Translations under genes and position numbers: made by a program
DNA from: Aquimarina sp042434915
GTDB lineage: Bacteria > Bacteroidota > Bacteroidia > Flavobacteriales > Flavobacteriaceae
Length of the DNA stretch: 64,000 nucleotides
NCBI RefSeq assembly: GCF_042434915.1
Contig: NZ_CP170198.1
Location: forward strand, 434,001 to 498,000
Direction: 5' to 3'
Shown here: positions 8,721 to 15,595 of the stretch, piece after piece
Layout of the letters: each line of letters starts with the position of its first letter
Position numbering within the stretch: position 1 is the first letter of the stretch
Notes under the pieces: model-generated
Database searches by the model: none
What the model was told of the DNA's origin: nothing
The model's input: only the letters and a program-made list of their open reading frames with translations

Positions 8721-9671
8721 TTATCTCCAAAGGTTTTGTTCTTTCCAATCTTCAGGAAAACCCATGTGCGATAAATCCGCCTCGGGGTATTCACTGAATA
8801 GCTTTAATAGTTGCTTTTTGTAATCGTGATAAGGGTTAATAAACTGTAAACAATAGAGTATGGCACAAATACCAGCATAAAATTTTAAAACCTTGTCGTT
8901 TTTGCCTACTTTACTTAAAGTTTCGCCATCAGGTTTGTAGTCGTTCTCCCATCTATTTATCCAATTAGCTCTTGGTGATTTGAGCCATTCAGGTTTTATA
9001 GTTAGAATTATATTCCATAATCTCCCGTGGTGAGCGGTTATGTTTCTTATATAAATAAAACAATCAAGCCATGATATCAATAGACTATGATGTAGTCCCA
9101 AACTTTTTGCGATTGGAATCAATTCTTTCTGATTTTTTATGTTTTTGAGAATGCTAAGAAGATTTGTAAAGGTCAATAATTCAAATGATTTCCATGAAGG
9201 AGGAAGGAATTGTTTGTAATTTTTGCGGTATTTTAAAATGTATTCTTGTTTTGTTTCTTGGACGTTTTTTGAAATTTTTGACAAGAATTGTACATAACTT
9301 GGATATTTGTTAAAAGCATCACTTTTTTCATACCAAAACCCTGAATTATATTGATGAGAAAAGTGATATATTATTTGTGTCCTTATAGCTATTTCAATTT
9401 GTTCAATAGCATGAAATGTTATTTTTCTTAATTCACTATCAAATTGATACAATTTGAAAATTGTTTCAAAATTAGAACCATCTTTAAAGATTTCTTCTTC
9501 TTTTGGACTTTTTAGCATTGGAAACCAATAATTGCTAAGCCTATTGTAACTTATATAAGTTAATATTCTTTCTGCTTTTTCTTCATTAGGAATATGAAGT
9601 TTTCGTTTTTTTAATAACTGAACTTGTTCAGCAAATGTTTTTGGAAGTTTATTGTAAGTTACTTTTGTCAT
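8721..9671 (-). CDS. Abi_2/AbiF-type abortive-infection HEPN protein
   Basis: This 316-residue protein matches the Abi_2 family (AbiD/AbiF) of phage-defence proteins. The N-terminus shows the family pattern KTFAEQVQLLKKR...YISYNRLSNYW. The C-terminal half contains FIYIRNITAHHGRLWN, which gives a canonical HEPN RNase motif R209-N-x-x-x-H214. A second R-x5-H pair (R97, H103) sits in EIAIRTQIIYHFS. HEPN motifs support RNA cleavage, so the likely role is a toxin or abortive-infection RNase. Published work reports AbiF as the toxin of an RNA-antitoxin system and a relative of the Cas13 ancestor. I chose the ATG at 9671; an in-frame GTG at 9704 would add 11 residues but lies inside the upstream hairpin RNA. 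The gene looks more AT-rich than its neighbours and is flanked by long gaps, suggesting transfer. Confidence 0.9.
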   Translation of the reverse strand: MTKVTYNKLPKTFAEQVQLLKKRKLHIPNEEKAERILTYISYNRLSNYWFPMLKSPKEEEIFKDGSNFETIFKLYQFDSELRKITFHAIEQIEIAIRTQIIYHFSHQYNSGFWYEKSDAFNKYPSYVQFLSKISKNVQETKQEYILKYRKNYKQFLPPSWKSFELLTFTNLLSILKNIKNQKELIPIAKSLGLHHSLLISWLDCFIYIRNITAHHGRLWNIILTIKPEWLKSPRANWINRWENDYKPDGETLSKVGKNDKVLKFYAGICAILYCLQFINPYHDYKKQLLKLFSEYPEADLSHMGFPEDWKEQNLWR

Positions 9672-9682
9672 TTTATAAAAAC

Positions 9683-9732
9683 AAAAAACCTCCCAAAAGT
9701 GCACATCGTTGAGAGGTCCGGGAGGTGTTGAT
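9683..9732 (-). ncRNA. Candidate AbiF-associated small RNA (antitoxin)
   Basis: Read on the minus strand, this segment contains ACCTCCC (9726-9720), a 25-base loop, and GGGAGGT (9694-9688) running into a T-run ending at 9683. That makes a 7-base-pair stem with a terminator-like end. A competing stem inside it pairs CCTCTCAA with TTGGGAGG, and the loop also holds a GTGCAC palindrome. A perfect -7 box (9737-9744) sits immediately before it, so a transcript of about 45-50 bases can start and end by itself. It ends about 12 bases before the Abi_2 ATG. The arrangement matches the reported conserved RNA upstream of abiF genes, but I have not compared it with any covariance model. Confidence 0.6.
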
Positions 9733-9736
9733 GGTT

Positions 9737-9744
9737 CAAATCTA
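9737..9744 (-). promoter_or_regulatory. -7 promoter box for the candidate Abi RNA
   Basis: On the minus strand the sequence is TAGATTTG, an exact TAnnTTTG match. It lies 11 bases before the 5' arm of the hairpin, so initiation would fall close to 9730. No TTG was found at the usual -33 distance; a T-run is there instead. Confidence 0.55.
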
Positions 9745-9801
9745 AGTATTTTAGTTTTAAATAAAAAATAAATAAGCTTTTTTAAAACTAACTATTGATA
9801 A

Positions 9802-10173
9802 TCACACATGTTGATCTATTAAGATAGGATTACCATCGGGATCGACAATTACGATACTTGCGGGTCCAGTAGTTGTATCATCGGCCTCTCGTTCTAGTGG
9901 TACGCCTTGAGATTTTAAGTGTTGCTGAATTGTTCTTATATCTTCAAATTTTTTAAGCGGATTTGCCTCTTCGTCCCAACCCGGATTGAAGGTAAGAATA
10001 TTATCAGTAAACATACCCTGAAACAATCCAATTAATGCATTGTCATTTTTCATGATAAGGTAGTTATGAGTAGGATCTCCTGCAAAAACAGTGAAACCAA
10101 GTTTTTCATAAAAAGACTGAGAGATGTCGAGATCTTTTACACTTAAACTTATAGAGAAGGCACCTAAATTCAT
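9802..10173 (-). CDS. VOC (glyoxalase/bleomycin-resistance fold) protein
   Basis: This 123-residue single-chain VOC protein contains the fold hallmarks SLSVKDLDISQSFYEKLGF at the N-terminus and DPDGNPILIDQHV at the C-terminus. VOC proteins usually act as dimers of paired beta-alpha-beta-beta-beta modules that bind a metal or small ligand. Catalytic function cannot be assigned from sequence, as the family spans lyases, dioxygenases and antibiotic-binding proteins. No signal peptide is visible. It is separated from the Abi_2 gene by the small-RNA segment and is probably an independent transcription unit. Confidence 0.9.
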   Translation of the reverse strand: MNLGAFSISLSVKDLDISQSFYEKLGFTVFAGDPTHNYLIMKNDNALIGLFQGMFTDNILTFNPGWDEEANPLKKFEDIRTIQQHLKSQGVPLEREADDTTTGPASIVIVDPDGNPILIDQHV

Positions 10174-10284
10174 ATATATAACTTTTATATTACTGCAACT
10201 GCTATACTGGCAAACTACGGTTAATATTGCTAGGTGCCAGATATTTTATAGGATAACCATTACTAAGGGCTATCATATCCTATA

Positions 10285-10815
10285 CTACTTGATACGCTTG
10301 CCCTGTGTTGTGAATGACAATCCTTGTTGTCCCGAAGTAGAAATCATTATACCCTCGAACAACGGATCCGTACTTTTGGCTATCACGGTCCAATCAAATA
10401 TAAAGTTTGCACCCGTACCGCCAGATTTATCAATCTCATCGATTACAATCTCTACAGTTTCTAAGGGAGCAATAAAGATTGATTTTTTGATATAAGAGCG
10501 TATTAATTTACCATGGGTATCATAGTACAATGCTTTGTCAATATATAGGGTGTCTAAGGGACTGGTATTGCGCAGGCTTATTGTCGCTGTCAAATTGTGT
10601 TTGCGGTGTTGTGTAATACTGTAAATCTGAGAATATACAGATAAGTACGTAGTACCTGTACGCAATGAGTCTAAAGGAAGCTTCTCTACCAATCGGGACT
10701 GCCAATCTATAGGCGCTATATCATCTGGGGTATCAACAGTGGTGCATGAACACACAATAGCAATACAAACGAATGCTAGTAGGTTAGATAACTTAAGAGT
10801 TACTTCATTTTTCAT
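10285..10815 (-). CDS. DUF3124-like lipoprotein
   Basis: This protein has an N-terminal lipoprotein signal (LSNLLAFVCIAIVCSC), with the lipidated Cys at the end of the segment. The mature part has the text expected of DUF3124: TYLSVYSQIY, LTATISLRNTS, LYYDTHGKLIRSYI, DKSGGTGANFIFDW and GQQGLSFTTQGKRI. DUF3124 has no known function; it looks like a compact beta-sandwich exposed in the periplasm. The start is taken at the ATG giving MKNEV; an ATG three codons upstream (10824) is also possible. About 60 bases separate it from the downstream royal-jelly-type lipoprotein gene, so they may be cotranscribed. Confidence 0.8.
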   Translation of the reverse strand: MKNEVTLKLSNLLAFVCIAIVCSCTTVDTPDDIAPIDWQSRLVEKLPLDSLRTGTTYLSVYSQIYSITQHRKHNLTATISLRNTSPLDTLYIDKALYYDTHGKLIRSYIKKSIFIAPLETVEIVIDEIDKSGGTGANFIFDWTVIAKSTDPLFEGIMISTSGQQGLSFTTQGKRIK

Positions 10816-10882
10816 ATATCTCAAAGGTACTATTAAAATTTTGTTTAAAAGAGCGCTACACCAACTACAGTAGTACCCCTAG

Positions 10883-11929
10883 TTAATCAATTCGTATTTT
10901 ATGAATGCCAAAATCCATTGTAGAAATGTCTCCGGAAGCTTCATTAATTCTTGAATTTGTAAAATACAAGTACCCATCATAGATACTAAAGGTATCAGGC
11001 CATTTTATTTGCTCTCCTTGATACAAGGTTTGTTGCGTACCCAAGCTATCCAAAAAGTTAATCTTGTGATGCTCGAGATCGCCATAATATAGGGTACCTT
11101 TAGTATCTAGGATCATACCATCGGGAGCAGATGTTTTTGCTACAGTCTTTACAGCTGCTATTGCGTCCTCATTGGTCCCATTACGCAAAACATTAGTTGC
11201 AATTGCATATAAGGTATAGCCTGTAAGACTATGATAATATAGCGTATGGGTTTGTAGGTCTAAAGCAATACCATCAGAGTGTACGGTATTTTCCCAACGT
11301 TTACCATCAATGGTCAAATGATCTGTCTCTGCAGTAGTCGAGGAGTGGTTGTCTAGCATACGACGACTTCTACCTGTTTTAGTATCAAGTACAACCAGTC
11401 CACCTTTACCAGAGTCTGTCATATAAATACTATTATTAGGCTCGTCTACGCGCAAATCATTGATATACGAATTAGGATGATATGCCGAGCTATCAAGAAT
11501 AAAAATAGTTGATAAGCGATCTGTTTCAAGTTCAAAAACAAACAATCTAGGGGCGTCGATAACCCCTTTAAATAGAGGGTTACGGGTATCCAAAACATAC
11601 AATTTATCTCCATGAGCAACTACCGATTGTACACCAATAAATACAGAATCTTTAGGTTGGTTGCCAAGTTCCCAACGATTCCAGATAGTATCGGGATAGG
11701 CTATGGCCTCACCGTTTTCTCCTAGCTCAACTACAGAGTTTTTTACCCCTTCGCGCCAGCGCGGAAAATTTGCGAATATACGTCCCATAGTAGATACAGT
11801 TACTCCAGTAACTTGCTGTCCTGTAAAGCTTGCAACTGGATCAATCACGCGTGTTTCTTTTTCTTTTTCCTTTTTCGTTTGACATCCTAATAGTACTAGT
11901 GCAGATAAGGTTATAAGTATATTTTTCAT
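10883..11929 (-). CDS. Royal-jelly/yellow-family lipoprotein (SMP-30-like propeller)
   Basis: This 348-residue protein begins with a lipoprotein signal (ILITLSALVLLGCQ, lipidated Cys in LGC). The mature part matches the major royal jelly/yellow-like propeller family: VSTMGRIFANFPRWREG near the start, then INDLRVDEPNNSIYMTDSG and HSDGIALDLQTHTLYYHSL, the repeated strand blades. Bacterial members resemble SMP-30/gluconolactonases and may bind sugar lactones or similar ligands, but the substrate is unknown. It is probably anchored facing the periplasm. A palindrome at 11970-11987, 41 bases upstream, is shared with the Crp/Fnr promoter and may control it. Confidence 0.85.
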   Translation of the reverse strand: MKNILITLSALVLLGCQTKKEKEKETRVIDPVASFTGQQVTGVTVSTMGRIFANFPRWREGVKNSVVELGENGEAIAYPDTIWNRWELGNQPKDSVFIGVQSVVAHGDKLYVLDTRNPLFKGVIDAPRLFVFELETDRLSTIFILDSSAYHPNSYINDLRVDEPNNSIYMTDSGKGGLVVLDTKTGRSRRMLDNHSSTTAETDHLTIDGKRWENTVHSDGIALDLQTHTLYYHSLTGYTLYAIATNVLRNGTNEDAIAAVKTVAKTSAPDGMILDTKGTLYYGDLEHHKINFLDSLGTQQTLYQGEQIKWPDTFSIYDGYLYFTNSRINEASGDISTMDFGIHKIRID

Positions 11930-11969
11930 ACAATGGATTTGAAGGTGTACTAATCATTAATAGCGTTAA

Positions 11970-11987
11970 AGGACATACTTATGTCCT
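11970..11987. promoter_or_regulatory. Candidate operator AGGACATA-CT-TATGTCCT
   Basis: Eight-base perfect arms surround a two-base centre. It can also be read as AGGACA-N6-TGTCCT, the spacing typical of Crp/Fnr sites. It lies 41 bases upstream of the royal-jelly-type lipoprotein gene. The same half-sites occur upstream of the Crp/Fnr gene at 14880-14893. Confidence 0.5.
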
Positions 11988-12139
11988 ACGTAATTATAAT
12001 TTGGATATGTAATCAATACATTCCGTTTTAAAAATAGGTATTAAATTGAATGTGTGAACAAAGAATAATAAATTCTTAACAAATTGAAGTCTTTAAACGC
12101 GATAAAGTTGGCTACTTAAAGTTGTTAGCTATCCTTTTT

Positions 12140-13327
12140 TTATAGGGGCATGGTAAAAATAAAAGACGTTTGCTTATTTGATGAGGTAGCCTGTAAGTTA
12201 CCCTTATGCGCTTTTGCAATTTCTGAAGCAATATAGAGTCCCAAACCAAGTCCAGATTTTTTAGGGTCCGTACTTTCTGTATAAAAGGGTTTAAAAAGAT
12301 TTTGCATTGCCGCTTCAGGAATTTTTGCACCTCCATTAGTCACCTTTAATTCAAAGACATCCTGACTTACAGCAGTTTCAACCTTAATAGGAGCATCACT
12401 TGCACCGTGAGCAATAGCATTACCAAGTAGATTAGATAGTAATTGAGCCACGCGATTGGCATCGCAATTAACGCTTTTGGGGTAGTGAAGCATGACATCA
12501 ACTACGTGATCGGGTGCCATGGACTTAATTTCTGTGATTACTTGTTGTATCGAGGTATTCAATACAGAAGGGTCGGTGGTGATATCGAGTCGTATACCAT
12601 CACCCAAATGCCCCTTGGCAAAATCTAGTAAATTATCAATTAAGCCTTGCATACGGTAGGAAGTAGCCTTTATAATTGCGGCATTTTTAACAACCATATC
12701 CTTAGTGGGGGAGAGTAACATCATATCGGCACACATACGGGTAGTTCCAACAGGATTACGTAAGTCATGACCCAATATTGCAATAAAAGTTTCTCGTAAC
12801 TCGGCAGTTTTACGTTCCTCTTCAAGCTTGCGGGTAGTGTCTTCTAAGGTTTCAATAGTTTGAAGGTGGAATGCAATTAGGTCTGTGTATAGCTCAAACA
12901 TGCCTCGTATTTTAGGATTATCAAGCTTAGCTGGCTCTGGATCTATGGCGCAAAGCGTACCAAAGAATTCACCAGTTTTTTTAAAAATGGGAAAAGAGAT
13001 ATAGCTTTGAAAACCATACTTCATAGGAGTATGATGATTACAAAACGTTGGATTTTCTGCAACATGATCTATAACCACAGGATTATGGTGTTGTCTAATT
13101 TCGTCACATATCGTAGTGCCTAATTCCAACTCATCACCAGGAGTTAGACCAAAATCGATATCATCACGACTACTACAAGTAATCCATTGCGTATCGGTAA
13201 CACGAGCAATAGCAGCAAATCTCATGTTGGTAGTTCTACAAATAACATCTAACATTTTGGATACAATAGGTATATTGTTTACCGTTTCAATATCCTTTTT
13301 AATACCTTGACCAGTAGTATCTAACAT
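12140..13327 (-). CDS. GAF-domain sensor histidine kinase
   Basis: This 395-residue cytosolic kinase has a GAF sensor domain (about 20-160; DVICRTTNMRFAAIARVTD, then SYISFPIFKKTGEFFGTLCA) with no transmembrane helix. A short coiled linker follows (about 160-180). The HisKA dimerisation domain has the phospho-accepting H187 in FIAILGHDLRNPV. The HATPase domain has its N box near LLSNLLGNAIAHGA and its G box at SGLGLGLYIASEIAKAHKG. It resembles bacteriophytochrome-type output kinases lacking the chromophore domains. No response regulator is adjacent, so it is an orphan kinase whose partner lies elsewhere. The GAF ligand is unknown. Confidence 0.92.
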   Translation of the reverse strand: MLDTTGQGIKKDIETVNNIPIVSKMLDVICRTTNMRFAAIARVTDTQWITCSSRDDIDFGLTPGDELELGTTICDEIRQHHNPVVIDHVAENPTFCNHHTPMKYGFQSYISFPIFKKTGEFFGTLCAIDPEPAKLDNPKIRGMFELYTDLIAFHLQTIETLEDTTRKLEEERKTAELRETFIAILGHDLRNPVGTTRMCADMMLLSPTKDMVVKNAAIIKATSYRMQGLIDNLLDFAKGHLGDGIRLDITTDPSVLNTSIQQVITEIKSMAPDHVVDVMLHYPKSVNCDANRVAQLLSNLLGNAIAHGASDAPIKVETAVSQDVFELKVTNGGAKIPEAAMQNLFKPFYTESTDPKKSGLGLGLYIASEIAKAHKGNLQATSSNKQTSFIFTMPL

Positions 13328-13411
13328 CTAATTAATAACTTGACTGTAAAGATACTTTTTAGTTTAAATAAAAGATAATTATTTTAATAAGATCTGTATT
13401 AGGTTAAGTTG

Positions 13412-14281
13412 TTAAGTATCAGGTTCTATATGAATAAGTATATGGCCGATCCCAGGAATCTCTTGTTTTAATTTATCTTGTAAACGATGTGCTAATTTAT
13501 GACCTTGTGTAACCGATATCGTACCATCTACTCGCGCATGTAAATCTACGTGGTAGTACATGCCTGCTTTTCGAATGTAACATTTTTCGGTACCTTTTAT
13601 GCCTTCTACAGTAGTAGCTACTTGCCTAATTTTGATTATTAAATCATCATATCTATGTTCGTCCATAATCTCGCCCAAGGCAGGTCTAAAAATTAGATAG
13701 CTATTGTACAATATAAACCCCGAGGCCAATAATGCAGCCCAATCATCTGCGGTTTCAAATCCTTTTCCAAAAAAAAGAGCAATACTAATGCCAACAAATG
13801 CAGTTATAGAGGTAATAGCATCACTACGATGATGCCAAGCTTCTGCATGCAAAACCGAACTATGAGTTTCTTTACTTTTTTTGATAACAATTCGATACGA
13901 AATTTCTTTCCAAGCTATAATGCCCAACAATACGAGCAATGTCCATGGTTTAGGCAAAGCATGCGGTGTTTGAATGTTTTGTATGCTCTCGTAGGCAATA
14001 ATTGTGGCAGAGGTAACCAGAAATGCTACGACAATAAATGTCATCAATGGTTCAATTTTACCATGTCCATAAGGATGATTCTTGTCGGCAGGTCGTTTGG
14101 CATAGGTTAATCCAAACAACACCAACACAGACGAAAAGATATCGGTTGTAGACTCAATTGCATCGGCTATAAGGGCATAAGAATTGCCAAAAACACCTGC
14201 GATACCTTTTATTACAGCCAGGCTTATATTGGTAGCTATACTAAAGTATGTGGTTTTTATAGCTGTTTTAGATCGTGTCAT
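13412..14281 (-). CDS. Cation diffusion facilitator metal exporter
   Basis: This 289-residue inner-membrane protein has the CDF pattern of six helices followed by a cytoplasmic domain. The metal site residues are visible: D40 and D47 in ALIADAIESTTDIFSS (helix 2) and H150/D154 in HAEAWHHRSDAITS (helix 5). The loop signature KNHPYGHGKIEPL is typical of the family. The C-terminal domain ends with HVDLHARVDGTISV and GHKLAHRLQ, the usual metal-binding regulatory fold. It would export Zn, Fe, Mn or similar divalent cations by proton exchange. The start overlaps the end of the Crp/Fnr gene by 14 bases, so the two are translationally coupled. Confidence 0.94.
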   Translation of the reverse strand: MTRSKTAIKTTYFSIATNISLAVIKGIAGVFGNSYALIADAIESTTDIFSSVLVLFGLTYAKRPADKNHPYGHGKIEPLMTFIVVAFLVTSATIIAYESIQNIQTPHALPKPWTLLVLLGIIAWKEISYRIVIKKSKETHSSVLHAEAWHHRSDAITSITAFVGISIALFFGKGFETADDWAALLASGFILYNSYLIFRPALGEIMDEHRYDDLIIKIRQVATTVEGIKGTEKCYIRKAGMYYHVDLHARVDGTISVTQGHKLAHRLQDKLKQEIPGIGHILIHIEPDT

Positions 14282-14858
14282 TTAAACGCGTATTATTTGT
14301 TCCTATGGTCAATAAGCTACGATTTAAACTACGCATGGTAATGCCCAAATAATTTGCAATATCCTTTTTTTTGAGCGTCTCAAAAATCGAAGGATATTCT
14401 TTTTTTAGTCTTAGTACTTTGTCCTCGATAGTATGTAATTGATTATAAGCGTGTCGTATAGCTTTGTATCGTATCTTTTTGGCTAATGCCTCCATAATTA
14501 ATGTATTAAATCGTCTATCGGTAGCCAAGAGCTTTGTAAAGGAAGTATGTGGGATTTTAAAAACCTCTGTTTGATCGATCGTAACCACAGCACAAAAATT
14601 TGAGGTTTGTGTAAAAAATTCTATTTCTCCAAAAAGTTCACCAGGTCCAAAAAATTCTTGTATAAAATCAACACCTGTATCTTCTGTAAGATAGCACTTG
14701 GTTATTCCTTTCTTAACGATGTAAATAGCATTTGATGTAGATTGCTGATTGATTATAGTGGCAGCTGTATCAAACTTAATAGATGCAATAGTATTCCATT
14801 TCTCCAAAAAGGAGGGCTTACTTATATATTCGAGAAGGTTTGCGTTGGATCGAATCAT
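14268..14858 (-). CDS. Crp/Fnr-family transcriptional regulator
   Basis: This 196-residue regulator has an N-terminal cyclic-nucleotide-binding-type beta roll (about 30-115; GELFGEIEFFTQTSNFCAVV). A C-terminal winged helix follows, with recognition region KKDIANYLGITMRSLNRSL at about 163-182. No FNR-style cysteine cluster is seen, so the ligand is unlikely to be an Fe-S cluster, and which ligand it binds is unknown. It overlaps the CDF exporter start by 14 bases and is probably its regulator or cotranscribed partner. The palindrome at 14880-14893, 22 bases upstream of its ATG, could be an autoregulatory site. Confidence 0.9.
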   Translation of the reverse strand: MIRSNANLLEYISKPSFLEKWNTIASIKFDTAATIINQQSTSNAIYIVKKGITKCYLTEDTGVDFIQEFFGPGELFGEIEFFTQTSNFCAVVTIDQTEVFKIPHTSFTKLLATDRRFNTLIMEALAKKIRYKAIRHAYNQLHTIEDKVLRLKKEYPSIFETLKKKDIANYLGITMRSLNRSLLTIGTNNTRLNDTI

Positions 14859-14879
14859 GGTACAAAGATAAATAGCTCA

Positions 14880-14893
14880 AGGACAAATGTCCT
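14880..14893. promoter_or_regulatory. Candidate operator AGGACA-AA-TGTCCT
   Basis: Six-base arms flank a two-base centre between the divergent Crp/Fnr and HD genes. The half-sites are identical to those of the palindrome at 11970-11987 but with narrower spacing. This suggests a common regulator, possibly the adjacent Crp/Fnr protein. Confidence 0.45.
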
Positions 14894-14943
14894 ATAGATA
14901 GATAGTTCTTATTCTTTTTTTTGTAGCTTAAAAACAATTAGAC

Positions 14944-15525
14944 ATGTCCAATACAAGACTTAATCAACAATTACGCTTTATTTTTGAAATAGATAATTTA
15001 AAATCCATTATACGGCAATCTGCTTTATTTAATAGTAACCGACGCGAGAATGATGCAGAGCATAGCTGGCATTTGGCAATGATGGTTTTGGTTTTAGCAG
15101 AACATGCATCCCATGCAATTGATATTACAAGAGTATTAAAAATGGTGTTAATTCACGACTTGGTAGAAATTGATGCAGGAGACACTTTTCTTTTTGATAC
15201 TCATAAAAGTCATACAAATACCCATGAAGAAATGGTAGCGGCACAACGTATTTTTAAACTTTTACCAGAGGATATAGCTGCCGATTTTATGGAGTTGTGG
15301 AACGAGTTTGAACGCGGAGAAAGTACTGATGCTCGTTTTGCAAAAGCTATTGATAGATTACACCCCGCTTTACAAAATTTGAGTAATGATGGTGGTACTT
15401 GGGCAAAGTTTGAAATTGAGCGAGCTACGATATTAGATAAGTTACAACCTATTGAAAAAGGATCTACGGTCTTATGGGAGTATATAAAAAATGAGATTAC
15501 ATCCACTTATCAAGTAAAAGGTTAA
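14944..15525 (+). CDS. HD-domain phosphohydrolase (HDDC2/YfbR-like 5'-nucleotidase)
   Basis: This 193-residue cytosolic protein has the HD metal ligands: H in RENDAEHSWHLAMM, the HD pair in MVLIHDLVEIDAGD, and a later Asp in FAKAIDRLHPALQN. This pattern matches the HDDC2/YfbR group, which hydrolyses deoxynucleoside 5'-monophosphates. The substrate here is inferred from the family only. It is divergent from the Crp/Fnr gene and ends at a bidirectional terminator shared with the M3 peptidase gene. Confidence 0.9.
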   Translation: MSNTRLNQQLRFIFEIDNLKSIIRQSALFNSNRRENDAEHSWHLAMMVLVLAEHASHAIDITRVLKMVLIHDLVEIDAGDTFLFDTHKSHTNTHEEMVAAQRIFKLLPEDIAADFMELWNEFERGESTDARFAKAIDRLHPALQNLSNDGGTWAKFEIERATILDKLQPIEKGSTVLWEYIKNEITSTYQVKG

Positions 15526-15529
15526 AAAA

Positions 15530-15577
15530 ATAAAAGCAGGAAATTATAGAGTATAGGCTATAAAATCCTGCTTTTAT
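15530..15577. terminator. Bidirectional terminator between the HD and M3 peptidase genes
   Basis: ATAAAAGCAGGA at 15530-15541 pairs with TCCTGCTTTTAT at 15566-15577 around a 24-base loop. The minus strand is followed by a long T-run, so it ends the M3 peptidase transcript best. Confidence 0.82.
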
Positions 15578-15595
15578 TGGATGCTTTAGGTTATC

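Noticed and set aside
9731..9747. GGTTCAAATC-like tRNA T-loop text near the Abi gene
   Set aside because: The flanking bases do not form the required five-pair T-stem and no tRNA body is present. The same bases form the -7 box on the minus strand.
10124..10495. Plus-strand frame across the VOC and DUF3124-like genes
   Set aside because: It is antisense to two well-supported genes and has no recognisable product.
12112..12336. 74-codon minus frame overlapping the GAF kinase 3' end
   Set aside because: It is an alternate frame of the HATPase-coding region; the kinase frame carries all the conserved motifs.
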